The notes beneath the pieces are model-generated. The model was not told the DNA's origin and did not search any database. It saw nothing but the letters and a program-made list of their open reading frames with translations. From assembly GCA_934218695.1 (NCBI GenBank), contig CAKQDA010000008.1, positions 25,762 to 89,761 of the forward strand: a DNA stretch of 64,000 nt, written 5' to 3'. Below, piece by piece: positions 36,921-45,717 of this stretch. Every line of letters starts with the position of its first letter. The first letter of the stretch is position 1. The position numbers and the translations under genes are program-made. This DNA is from an uncultured Succinivibrio sp. Its GTDB lineage: Bacteria > Pseudomonadota > Gammaproteobacteria > Enterobacterales > Succinivibrionaceae.

Positions 36921-37652
36921 TTACTGCTGTTTATAAATGCCTTTATCAAGAATATATTCAATGACATATTTGTTTAAATAATTTTTGCAGCAGGGATAAT
37001 CATCAATATGTTCAAAAAATACTGATTTTTTTGCTGAATTTTCATATTTTTGATAATAATCTTTAAATTCTTTACGTATTTTACTAGAACTTACATTATG
37101 AAAACATCTTTTTAGTATGATGCAGTAGTGATTATTGACAAAATCTATGTCCTTATATTTTATAAGCTCATTTTCGTCAGAAATTTCGCTGCTATCCAAA
37201 CTGTATTTTCTTATAAAGGGAATGACATCACTGTTAATGTCATTATATGAATAACCTTCACGTCCGGTCACCACAAGATTTGCAAACTTTATCAGTTCAA
37301 GCCCTCTGTACCATTTATCAAGATATGCAAGAGAATCCATACCCATACAGAAAAACAGGGCATCATCATGATAAAGAGTTTTCAGCTTTTCCAACGTATC
37401 GAAACTGTAGTGCCGAATATCAGGATCTTTTTCGATATCGCTAATCTCAAAACCATCACTGTCAAAAGATGACAGGGTCAGCATCCTTACTCTGTCATCA
37501 AAGGAAATATGGCAGGTATTCTTATGAGGCGGCATGGCATTTGGAATTATTAGAAACCTGTCTAAGGATAGAACTTTTTTGATATACGAAGCCAAAAGGT
37601 AATGATCTTTATGTACAGGATTAAATGATCCGCCTAATATTCCGGTTCTCAT
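36921..37652 (-). CDS. nadD: Nicotinate-nucleotide adenylyltransferase
   Basis: Joins AMP to nicotinate mononucleotide in NAD synthesis. MRTGILGGSFNPVHKDHYLL contains the nucleotidyltransferase GGSFNPVH block; the usual HxGH reads HKDH here. IIPNAMPPHKN near residue 40, FCMGMDSLAYLDKWYRG near 105 and VSSSKIRKE (the ISSTxIR motif) near 195 are present. 243 residues is longer than the common ~215. The ATG at 37652 overlaps the holA stop by one base. The gene looks more AT-rich than its neighbours. Confidence 0.9.
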   Translation of the reverse strand: MRTGILGGSFNPVHKDHYLLASYIKKVLSLDRFLIIPNAMPPHKNTCHISFDDRVRMLTLSSFDSDGFEISDIEKDPDIRHYSFDTLEKLKTLYHDDALFFCMGMDSLAYLDKWYRGLELIKFANLVVTGREGYSYNDINSDVIPFIRKYSLDSSEISDENELIKYKDIDFVNNHYCIILKRCFHNVSSSKIRKEFKDYYQKYENSAKKSVFFEHIDDYPCCKNYLNKYVIEYILDKGIYKQQ

Positions 37653-38758
37653 TACAGTGATCTCAGGTTTCTTACTTTCTGATTGCATGTCGATACAGCC
37701 ATATTCTGTAAATGCATGAGTGCCTCATCATTGTTAAATGCCTGATAGGCTTTAGATGCCAGAGACAGCTCTTTTACAAGATAGTCATAATAGTCCTGAG
37801 GCATATTTTTTGCGGCAAAGACAGCTGCATCCATGGTACTTATGGCACTGATCCTGAGAGGTTTGAAAAAAATCATCCTGTCTTTGTAGTTAACCCTGCC
37901 CGTTAAAAGCTCACTGTGTTCTCTTAACAGACTGATTGCATTGAGTAATCTGTCAAAACTGCCAATGACTAAAGGAAGTACCTGTGCCAGAGAACCTGTC
38001 TGGGTAAGTGATGACAGGATATTAAGAGCTCTGATACTGTTCTTCCCTGCTAAAACAGCTGACTCTGCAAACTCAAAACCTGTATAACGGCTGTTTCCTG
38101 AGATATATTCAGAGGCTAGCTGCAGGGTTATCTCTCTGGTTTGTGAAGTTGTTTTTACAAGTTCAAAAAACTGATCTACAGACACAAGATTACCTTCACA
38201 GCTTAAGCTTAAAAATTCTAAAGCATCATCTTTTACAGAAAGTCCAAACTTGTTTCCTGCAAGGTTTCTTATCCACTGTGAAAACTTGGGTCCCTCAGGA
38301 GGATACAAAATCTCAATTTGTGCACCAATAAACTTCAGGTTAGCTATTACAGCTTTTGCCTTGCCATCCACACTTCTTTTGTCGGACAAATCGTCTTTTA
38401 GCTTGTTAGCTACAGGTGTTTTGGCAAGAGTGGAGTTAATTCTTCCAATTTCAACAACAGACACAACTCCGGGGCGAGATCTTACAGCGAGCAACTGCAG
38501 TACCTGTACAGCAACAGTATTTAAGTCATTTAAATAGATTTTAATGATTCTGTCTCCACCAAATAAACCAGGATCGATAAGTTCATTTTCAAGTCTTGCT
38601 AAATTAGCTGCAGAACCAGAGGTTAAATCAGATGAGGTAAACAGCATAAATTCTGCCTGTGGCAGTTCCTGCCTGGCCTGAACAATTACAGCCTTGCTTC
38701 TTTCATTTTTTAAAAATGGATCATCACTTGAAAAAATGTATACAGGTGCTAAAGACAT
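37652..38758 (-). CDS. holA: DNA polymerase III delta subunit
   Basis: Clamp-loader subunit that opens the beta clamp. Starts MSLAPVYIFSSDDPFLKNE, matching the HolA pattern YLLxGDEPLL. Contains LFGGDRIIKIYL near residue 65 and SCEGNLVSVDQFFELVK near 210, then a helical C-terminal domain. 368 residues against 343 in E. coli. In E. coli lptE lies immediately upstream; here an ATPase/nuclease gene on the other strand separates them. Confidence 0.92.
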   Translation of the reverse strand: MSLAPVYIFSSDDPFLKNERSKAVIVQARQELPQAEFMLFTSSDLTSGSAANLARLENELIDPGLFGGDRIIKIYLNDLNTVAVQVLQLLAVRSRPGVVSVVEIGRINSTLAKTPVANKLKDDLSDKRSVDGKAKAVIANLKFIGAQIEILYPPEGPKFSQWIRNLAGNKFGLSVKDDALEFLSLSCEGNLVSVDQFFELVKTTSQTREITLQLASEYISGNSRYTGFEFAESAVLAGKNSIRALNILSSLTQTGSLAQVLPLVIGSFDRLLNAISLLREHSELLTGRVNYKDRMIFFKPLRISAISTMDAAVFAAKNMPQDYYDYLVKELSLASKAYQAFNNDEALMHLQNMAVSTCNQKVRNLRSL

Positions 38759-38972
38759 AGGATGCTACTGTTAAAATCAGAGGATTGGTTATTTTGAAAT
38801 CCAAAATTATAAACTTTACAAATAATTGGCGTATACAAAGATTCTAATTACTAGTAAGCAAAAACACAAGTAATTAGAATTTTCTGAAAGTTAAATTCAT
38901 GGCAGTAAATCTAATCTGTAAGTTTTAAAAGAAGTAACTGAACTGGGGTTATGTCATCAGTAAAACAAGTCT
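38759..38972. other. Short intergenic region upstream of holA
   Basis: AT-rich region between divergent holA and copy B of the ATPase/nuclease gene. No clear promoter hexamers or gene seen. Homology to the leader of copy A begins abruptly near 38973. Confidence 0.3.
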
Positions 38973-40690
38973 TTCTGTCAATAAATATCACTTATAAAAG
39001 TTCATCTGAGTTTAATCATGTACAATTCATATAGATGTTTAAAAAGGATAACCAAATGAGCGATAAGAAGTTTCTGCCATTACCATACGGGTATAACAGT
39101 TATGAGGAAATATGGAATGATAACTGTTACTTTGTGGATAAGACCTCATACCTGAAAAATGTTCTTGAAGGCAGTGGCAAGGTACTTCTGTTTACAAGAC
39201 CAAGACGCTTTGGTAAAACAGTCTTTATGAGTACGCTCAACTCATTTTTAAAGATAAACAAAGAAAATCCAACTGACACCTCAGAACAGCTAAGACTTTT
39301 TGAAGGAACACAAATATTAAAAGACACAGAGTTCTGTGAAAAGTACATGGGTAAATATCCTGTTATCTTTATCACTTTAAAGAGTGTGGATGGAGATAAC
39401 TTTGAAGATGCCTATAAGATGTTTGCCATTGTCGTATCAAAAGTTGCTTCTGAATATGAATATCTTTTAGAAAGTCCTAGGTTAAATGATTCAGATAAGG
39501 ATGATTTAAGAAACATTATAAATAAGAGTTTTTTAATGAAACTTGAAAACTCAGCAATACTTAAGACTTCATTAAATACCCTGTCAGAACTTTTATACAA
39601 GGAATACGGTAAACTCCCAGTTCTGCTCATAGATGAATATGATGTACCATTAGCCAAAGCTTCATATCGCGATTTACAGAATTCAGTACTGTATAAAGAT
39701 GTCAAAGGTTTTATAGCCGATTACCATGCAAGAATGGTAACTCTAATGTCAGGCTTTCTTGATATCCTCAAAAATGAGAACACTCTTACCAAGACAGTAA
39801 TGACTGGCGATTTAAGAGTCATCAAAAACAGTATCACTACAGGTGTAAACAATATTCATGTTAACTCTGTAACAGCTACAGACACGTACTATACAGGACT
39901 GTTTGGTTTTACCAAGGATGAAACAAACAGATTCCTTGATGACTATGACCTGTCAGAATACTCTTCCCTTGTAAAAGACAACTATGACGGATACAGGTTC
40001 TATGACAAGGAAATGTTCTGTCCATGGGATGTGGTAAATTTCATTCGTAACAATTACAAACTGAAAATAGATGGTGAATTACAGCAGATACATGCAGACA
40101 ACTACTGGACAGGAACCACCTCAAGCTCTGCTGTCTATGAATATTTAGGATATCTTACAGATAAAGATACTCAGAAGATGCAGGACTTAATTGACGGTAA
40201 ATCTATCAGTTTCAGTCTCAATGATTCCATGAACTATGACAGTCTGTCAGAACACAATCCTGATGACTTCTGGTCACTTCTTCTGCATACAGGTTATTTA
40301 ACACTGGACTGGGATAAGACAACAGAAGAACTTTCAAAAGCTAACTCTTCAAGCAAAAACATTTTTGTAAGAATACCGAATCTGGAAATAAGAGAGTGTT
40401 TTATACAGAACATTCAGCAGAAGTTTAAGGAACAACTGTCAAAGGACAATACAGCATCCAGTCTTGTAAACAGCTTTTTAGACGGTAAGGCTCAAGAGGC
40501 ATCAGACATTCTCTTTGACCTGCTGCAACACTATGTATCCGTAAGAGACACTGCAACTAAAGCTCCTCATGAGAATTACTACCACGGATTTTTAAACGGA
40601 CTGTTTTCAAACTGTAAAGATATCATCAGTGACTATCATTCAAATTATGAATCAGGTGACGGTTATGCTGATATTACATTTAAGTCAAGG
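38973..40690 (+). repeat. Long inverted repeat, right arm
   Basis: Nearly identical, in the opposite orientation, to 21630-23341. The arms are about 15.6 kb apart and face each other head-to-head, so homologous recombination could invert the segment from rpsF through holA. Ends are estimated by eye. Confidence 0.8.
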
Positions 40691-40897
40691 CGCAATTCCA
40701 TAGCTGTTGTTATTGAGATAAAGGCAGTTGCCAGGGAAGAAGATCTCGATGAATATGCTCAAAGAGCATTAGAGCAGATTGAAGAGAAAAACTACTGTGC
40801 TCCTTTTTTTAAGATATCAAGGGTAAAAAACATCTTAGCCTTTGGAATTGCATTTAGTGGAAAGGACTGTGCTGTTTTATGCAAAAAAATAAATTGA
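39056..40897 (+). CDS. AAA-ATPase-like / PD-(D/E)XK nuclease protein, copy B
   Basis: Paralog of the gene at 21403-23256, about 613 residues from the ATG at 39056 (AAGGATA upstream). Shared: YFVDKTSYLKNVLEG, Walker A-like LLFTRPRRFGKTVFMS, Walker B LPVLLIDEYDVPLAKA, and a nuclease signature GYADITFKS followed by VVIEIKA. It differs from copy A in a block near residues 160-180 (NIINKSFLMKLENSAIL), another near 245-275 (GDLRVIKNSITTGVNNIHV) and the last ~75 residues, while everything between is almost unchanged. It sits on the opposite strand between holA and lptE, genes that are adjacent in E. coli. Role unknown. Confidence 0.85.
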   Translation: MSDKKFLPLPYGYNSYEEIWNDNCYFVDKTSYLKNVLEGSGKVLLFTRPRRFGKTVFMSTLNSFLKINKENPTDTSEQLRLFEGTQILKDTEFCEKYMGKYPVIFITLKSVDGDNFEDAYKMFAIVVSKVASEYEYLLESPRLNDSDKDDLRNIINKSFLMKLENSAILKTSLNTLSELLYKEYGKLPVLLIDEYDVPLAKASYRDLQNSVLYKDVKGFIADYHARMVTLMSGFLDILKNENTLTKTVMTGDLRVIKNSITTGVNNIHVNSVTATDTYYTGLFGFTKDETNRFLDDYDLSEYSSLVKDNYDGYRFYDKEMFCPWDVVNFIRNNYKLKIDGELQQIHADNYWTGTTSSSAVYEYLGYLTDKDTQKMQDLIDGKSISFSLNDSMNYDSLSEHNPDDFWSLLLHTGYLTLDWDKTTEELSKANSSSKNIFVRIPNLEIRECFIQNIQQKFKEQLSKDNTASSLVNSFLDGKAQEASDILFDLLQHYVSVRDTATKAPHENYYHGFLNGLFSNCKDIISDYHSNYESGDGYADITFKSRRNSIAVVIEIKAVAREEDLDEYAQRALEQIEEKNYCAPFFKISRVKNILAFGIAFSGKDCAVLCKKIN

Positions 40898-40936
40898 ACA
40901 GCTTAAGTATCTAAATTTCATATATGAGAAAAAATC

Positions 40937-40970
40937 ATAAAAAAAGCTCAAATTTTAATTTGAGCTTTTA
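40937..40970. terminator. Bidirectional terminator between copy B and lptE
   Basis: AAAAAGCTCAAATT pairs with AATTTGAGCTTTT around a short loop, with A-rich left and T-rich right flanks. It serves the convergent copy B and lptE genes. Confidence 0.82.
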
Positions 40971-41000
40971 GGATAACGCTTACAAACACTTAAAAAAGGT

Positions 41001-41813
41001 TTATTTTTCACTGTCATCTGATTTCATGAATCCTTCTTCAGACAGTGATTCTGGTGCCTGATGAGGGATCTTTGGCTCTACCTTTGGTAAAGAGTAGTCT
41101 TTGTTCCTGTTAAGAACCTTCAGTCCGTTATTAAGATCACTTAAACTTACAGACTTGCCCTGAGATACTTCTGCATCATGTTTAGCACTTAAAGCTTCCA
41201 GCAGTGTCATACTTCTTGAATTATCAATATATATGTCATTGTTATCTTCATCTTTAGCTAACAGCAGTTCAGCAGGAGCCACGAAAGGTTCGTCAGGATC
41301 AGTCTGTTTTCCAAGATAGTTGATTCTGGCAATCATCTGCTCTGCCAGAACCTCATAACACTCTTCTGTTACCAGATCCTGTTCGTTTGTTGATGCCAGA
41401 GTATTGTCGGCCTTATTCATGGTAGTTCTGGTAAGACCGTTTCTCATGATGATAGGTTTTGGGCTGTTAGGAATAGTGAGCTTTGCCTGAGTTCTTACAA
41501 TAACATTGTACTCAAGAGCTGATCCTCTGGAGTTAATAGAGGCTAAAGGCATACTTACGCTTGGAGCTGTAATAGTTAGAGAAGGGATATCCTTTCGTTC
41601 ATCAGGTTTTCTGTTGGAAGTTCCCTGATAATCGACTTTAACCCCTCTCATTTCAAGTTTATGCACAACAAGTTTATAGAATTTGTTGTGATAATCGCCT
41701 GAGACGGCAATTTCTGAAATATTGGTACCAAGCCTGTTCTGATTAGGAACGTGGAATCCGCAGGAACACAGTCCCAGCATCAGAGTACCTATACATACAA
41801 GCCTGAATTTCAT
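41001..41813 (-). CDS. lptE: LPS-assembly lipoprotein LptE
   Basis: Outer-membrane lipoprotein plugging LptD for lipopolysaccharide insertion. Lipobox near residue 16: MLGLCSCGFHVP, where CGFHxP is typical of LptE (CGWHLRG in E. coli). It follows leuS as in E. coli. 270 residues, about 75 more than E. coli, with an acidic, low-complexity C-terminal extension from about residue 185. The family is poorly conserved, so the call leans on the lipobox and gene order. Confidence 0.85.
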   Translation of the reverse strand: MKFRLVCIGTLMLGLCSCGFHVPNQNRLGTNISEIAVSGDYHNKFYKLVVHKLEMRGVKVDYQGTSNRKPDERKDIPSLTITAPSVSMPLASINSRGSALEYNVIVRTQAKLTIPNSPKPIIMRNGLTRTTMNKADNTLASTNEQDLVTEECYEVLAEQMIARINYLGKQTDPDEPFVAPAELLLAKDEDNNDIYIDNSRSMTLLEALSAKHDAEVSQGKSVSLSDLNNGLKVLNRNKDYSLPKVEPKIPHQAPESLSEEGFMKSDDSEK

Positions 41814-41906
41814 TACTACCGCCTTTTATTACCGTATATCCCAGCTTTTATTACATTCCAGCTGTTTTTAAATCAGATGATTCAGATAAAATCATATAAA
41901 AACAGG

Positions 41907-44504
41907 TTAGACTGCAACGATATTAACCAGTCTGCCCTTAACATAGATGGTCTTCTTAATCTGTTTGCCATCTGTGAACTTCTTAACCTCTTCAGTTGCC
42001 AGCGCCTGTTCTGTTACTGTGTTTTCATCAAGATTTGGGTCAATGTTCATTCTTGCACGAACCTTGCCGTTTACCTGAACTACAACAGTAATTTCATCTT
42101 CCTTCAGGGCATCCTTATCAGCTACAGGCCATGATTCCTTATCAATCTCTGTGGTATTTCCAAGAACTGACCATAATTTAAAGCAGATATGAGGAACGAT
42201 AGGGTAGAGCATCAGCACCACGTTATTGTAAATCTCATAACGGACTGCCATTGAAACCTCATCTGAATCAGTGCATTTTGATGCTACATTCAGAAGTTCC
42301 ATGATGGCTGCAATTGCAGTATTGAATGTCTGACGGCGGCCGATATCATCGGTTACCTTTTCAATTGTTGTGTGCAGATCATGGCGTAATTTACGTAGCT
42401 GAGGTGTCAGCTTGGATTTGTCTAGTTTTACACAAGGACCTGCTTCGACTAAATCCTGAACCTGTGACCATAACTTGCGAAGGAATCTCTGAGAACCTTC
42501 CACGCCAGACTGTCTCCACTCAAGAGTCAGTTCTGCAGGAGATGCGAACATCATGAACAGTCTTACAGTATCGGCACCGTACATTCTTACCATATCTTCA
42601 GGATCGATACCGTTGGCCTTGGACTTTGACATCTTAATCATACCTTCATGGTGAAGTTTATGACCGTCTTTATCTACAGCTGAAACAATATTACCCTTTT
42701 CATCACGGGTAGGAATTGCGTCCAGAGGATTTACCCAGTTCTTAGTGCCGTTCTCATCAAGATAGTAGTAGGCATCAGCAAGCACCATACCCTGACATAA
42801 CAGGCGTTTGAATGGTTCGTCATACTTAACCATGCCAGCATCTCGCAGCAACTTGAAGAAGAAACGTGAATACAGCAGATGCAGCACAGCATGCTCAATA
42901 CCACCGATATACTGATCAACAGGTAACCAGTAGTTGGCAGCATCCTTATCAAACATTTCCTTCTCGTCACGAGGTGAGCAGTAGCGGGCGTAATACCATG
43001 ATGACTCCATGAATGTGTCGAAGGTATCTGTTTCACGAGTGGCCGCCTCGCCATTGTAGGTTGTCTTGTACCAGCTCTCGTCAGTCTTCAGTGGAGAAAT
43101 TACGCCGTCAATCTTAACGTTGTCTGGCAATTCAACAGGCAGATTTTCATCAAGCTCTGGCACAATCTCACCAGTCCTGTCGATGGTCAGCATTGGAATA
43201 GGTGCTCCCCAGTAACGCTGACGGGAAATACCCCAGTCACGCAGTCTGTAGTTTACCTTTCTCTGAGCACAGCCCATTGACTCGAGCTTATCGGCAATAG
43301 CCTTGAATGCCTCTTCAAAGTTCATTCCGTCAAATTCACCTGAGTGGCATGCGATACCATGCTCGGTGAATGCGTGCTCTGACAGATCAGGATCACCTGA
43401 CTCTTTTGACTCTTTGATTACAGGAATGATGTCAATGCCGTACTTCTTTGCAAACTCGTAATCGCGCTCATCATGGCCAGGAACTGACATCACAGCACCG
43501 GTACCATAATCCATGATCACGAAGTTAGCCACATAAATTGGAACTTTGCGGCCATTCAATGGGTGGATGGCATAAAGACCTGTTGCCATACCCTTCTTTT
43601 CCATGGTTGCAATATCTGCTTCTGCAAACTTCTGGGTACGGCATTCCTTACAGAAAGCGTCAAGTTCAGGATTGTTCTCACAGCATTTCTTTACTAGAGG
43701 GTGATTAGCTGAAATTGAAATGTAGGTAATACCCATGAAGGTGTCAGGACGGGTTGTATAAACAGTAAAGCTTTCATCACTGTCTGCAACCTTAAAGGTG
43801 ATGTTCAGACCCTCAGAACGTCCAATCCAGTTGCGCTGCATGGTGCGGACACGCTCAGGCCAGCCGTCGAGCTGGTCAAGATCCTTTAACAGTTCATCAG
43901 CATAGGCGGTGATCTTCAGATACCACTGTGGAATTTCACGCTGTTCAACCTTAGAACCGCATCTCCAGCAGCAACCGTCTTCAACCTGCTCGTTTGCAAG
44001 AACGGTATGATCAACAGGACACCAGTTTACAGTGGAAAGCTTTTTGTAAACCAGACCCTTTTTGTACAGCTGACCGAAGAACTTCTGTTCCCACTTGTAG
44101 TATTCAGGACGGCAGGTGGCAACTTCTCTTGCCCAGTCATATGACAGACCCAGTGACTTTAACTGCTTTTTCATATAGTCAATGTTTGAATAGGTCCAGT
44201 CGCCTGGCTGCTTGTTATTCTTGATGGCAGCATTTTCAGCAGGCATGCCGAAAGCATCCCAGCCGATAGGAGCAAGAACATTCTTGCCAAGTAAACGGTT
44301 AAAACGTGCAATTACGTCACCAATTGTATAGTTACGTACGTGACCCATGTGCAAACGTCCTGATGGGTATGGGAACATAACCAGGCAGTAATACTTTTCT
44401 TTATTCTTATCTTCTGTTGCATGGAAGGTTTGATGATCGGCCCAGTATTTTTGTACTTCTGGCTCAATTTCTTGTGGATTGTATGCAACTTTATTGGCAG
44501 ACAT
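41907..44504 (-). CDS. leuS: Leucyl-tRNA synthetase
   Basis: Class I synthetase charging tRNA-Leu. [21 protein letters not shown] holds the HIGH motif (HMGH) and KMSKSKANG near residue 620 the KMSKS motif. The editing domain with [13 protein letters not shown] is present. About 865 residues is normal. Two ATGs are possible; the one at 44504 has GGAG 8 bases upstream, whereas the one at 44510 is too close to it. Confidence 0.97.
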   Translation of the reverse strand: MSANKVAYNPQEIEPEVQKYWADHQTFHATEDKNKEKYYCLVMFPYPSGRLHMGHVRNYTIGDVIARFNRLLGKNVLAPIGWDAFGMPAENAAIKNNKQPGDWTYSNIDYMKKQLKSLGLSYDWAREVATCRPEYYKWEQKFFGQLYKKGLVYKKLSTVNWCPVDHTVLANEQVEDGCCWRCGSKVEQREIPQWYLKITAYADELLKDLDQLDGWPERVRTMQRNWIGRSEGLNITFKVADSDESFTVYTTRPDTFMGITYISISANHPLVKKCCENNPELDAFCKECRTQKFAEADIATMEKKGMATGLYAIHPLNGRKVPIYVANFVIMDYGTGAVMSVPGHDERDYEFAKKYGIDIIPVIKESKESGDPDLSEHAFTEHGIACHSGEFDGMNFEEAFKAIADKLESMGCAQRKVNYRLRDWGISRQRYWGAPIPMLTIDRTGEIVPELDENLPVELPDNVKIDGVISPLKTDESWYKTTYNGEAATRETDTFDTFMESSWYYARYCSPRDEKEMFDKDAANYWLPVDQYIGGIEHAVLHLLYSRFFFKLLRDAGMVKYDEPFKRLLCQGMVLADAYYYLDENGTKNWVNPLDAIPTRDEKGNIVSAVDKDGHKLHHEGMIKMSKSKANGIDPEDMVRMYGADTVRLFMMFASPAELTLEWRQSGVEGSQRFLRKLWSQVQDLVEAGPCVKLDKSKLTPQLRKLRHDLHTTIEKVTDDIGRRQTFNTAIAAIMELLNVASKCTDSDEVSMAVRYEIYNNVVLMLYPIVPHICFKLWSVLGNTTEIDKESWPVADKDALKEDEITVVVQVNGKVRARMNIDPNLDENTVTEQALATEEVKKFTDGKQIKKTIYVKGRLVNIVAV

Positions 44505-44788
44505 CGACATTGCTCCGATAATAACTCTAAAACTTTTATGAGACTCTTTTCATTCAAGAGAATCAGTTTAAATAAATCTGATTAAAAATAATCTCATATT
44601 TTGCCACATTTACAGGCAATTTTGACCAAAGTCACGCAAAAATATATGCGGGAATTCGTATTCAATATCTTCGTTTTGCTCCAAAAATACAAAATTGTGC
44701 TCTCTTGCGCATTTTGTTTATAAAAATAGTACAATTAGCAAAGTTTTGAAAACTGTACAAAGTAAAAGAAATCAGAGACAGATTTATC

Positions 44789-45706
44789 ATGTTAAAAAAA
44801 TTAGCACTGGCAGTATCCCTGGCAGCTTCTTTTCAGGCAGCAGTGGCCACCACTAATATCTATCCTCTAAACGGTCATCAGGTTTTAGGTGAAGAGCAGG
44901 TTTATTCTATTGCCGATACAGGAACCACCACTCTTGAATATGTGGCAGCAGCCTATCATCTTGGCCTGTCTAATATGATTGAGGCAAATCCCGGAGTTGA
45001 TCCTATTGTTCCTGCTAGGGGATCAAAACTCATTGTTCCTACAAAGCTGATCCTTCCTCCTACAGTTCATGAAGGAATTATCGTAAATTCAGCTGAAATG
45101 AGACTGTATTTCTTTAATGGCGGTAATGTTGAGGTTTATCCTATCGGTATTGGTCAGTTAGGTAAGGGCACACCTATGGCATGGGTTACCAAGGTTGAGC
45201 GTAAAAAAGCCGGTCCTACATGGACTCCTACTGCAAAAATGAGAGCAGAGTATGCTGCCGAAGGTGAGTATCTGCCGGCAGTGGTTCCAGCAGGTCCTGA
45301 CAATCCAATGGGACTTTATGCCATGTATGTGGGCAAACTTTATGCGATACATGGTACCAATGCTGAATTCGGTATCGGTCTGCGTGTAAGTCACGGCTGT
45401 GTACGTCTGCGCAATGAGGATAACGAAACACTGTTCCATAAGGTTCCTGTAGGCACTCGCGTGGAGTTTATCAATCAGCCTATAAAATTTGCAGAAGAAC
45501 CAAACGGAGATCTTTACATTGAGGTTCATCAGCCTCTTTCAAGAAGTGAATCAGAATTTGAGGATTTTGATACAACCGTCCCATTCTCATTCACTCAGGC
45601 ACAGTTACAATTCTTTAAAGATCCAAGAATCAATCAGGATATCCTGAAAAAGGCTCTTGATGAACGTTCAGGTCGACCTGTCCTTTTGAATCCACCAGAG
45701 TTTTAA
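44789..45706 (+). CDS. L,D-transpeptidase (YbiS/ErfK type) with LysM-like domain
   Basis: Periplasmic enzyme of the family that links Braun-type lipoprotein to peptidoglycan or forms 3-3 crosslinks. Signal peptide [21 protein letters not shown] LysM-like region (about residues 35-90; [17 protein letters not shown]) precedes the YkuD catalytic domain (about 97-235), with YAIHGTN and [11 protein letters not shown] containing the catalytic Cys near residue 204. 305 residues. A gene for a large exported protein starts only 11 bases after its stop, suggesting a shared operon and possibly a shared role at the cell surface. Confidence 0.92.
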   Translation: MLKKLALAVSLAASFQAAVATTNIYPLNGHQVLGEEQVYSIADTGTTTLEYVAAAYHLGLSNMIEANPGVDPIVPARGSKLIVPTKLILPPTVHEGIIVNSAEMRLYFFNGGNVEVYPIGIGQLGKGTPMAWVTKVERKKAGPTWTPTAKMRAEYAAEGEYLPAVVPAGPDNPMGLYAMYVGKLYAIHGTNAEFGIGLRVSHGCVRLRNEDNETLFHKVPVGTRVEFINQPIKFAEEPNGDLYIEVHQPLSRSESEFEDFDTTVPFSFTQAQLQFFKDPRINQDILKKALDERSGRPVLLNPPEF

Positions 45707-45717
45707 CTGTAGTTTTA

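Noticed and set aside
21630..40690. The ATPase/nuclease repeats as insertion sequences
   Set aside because: No transposase, terminal inverted repeats or target duplications are visible; homology ends inside the genes and their short leaders.
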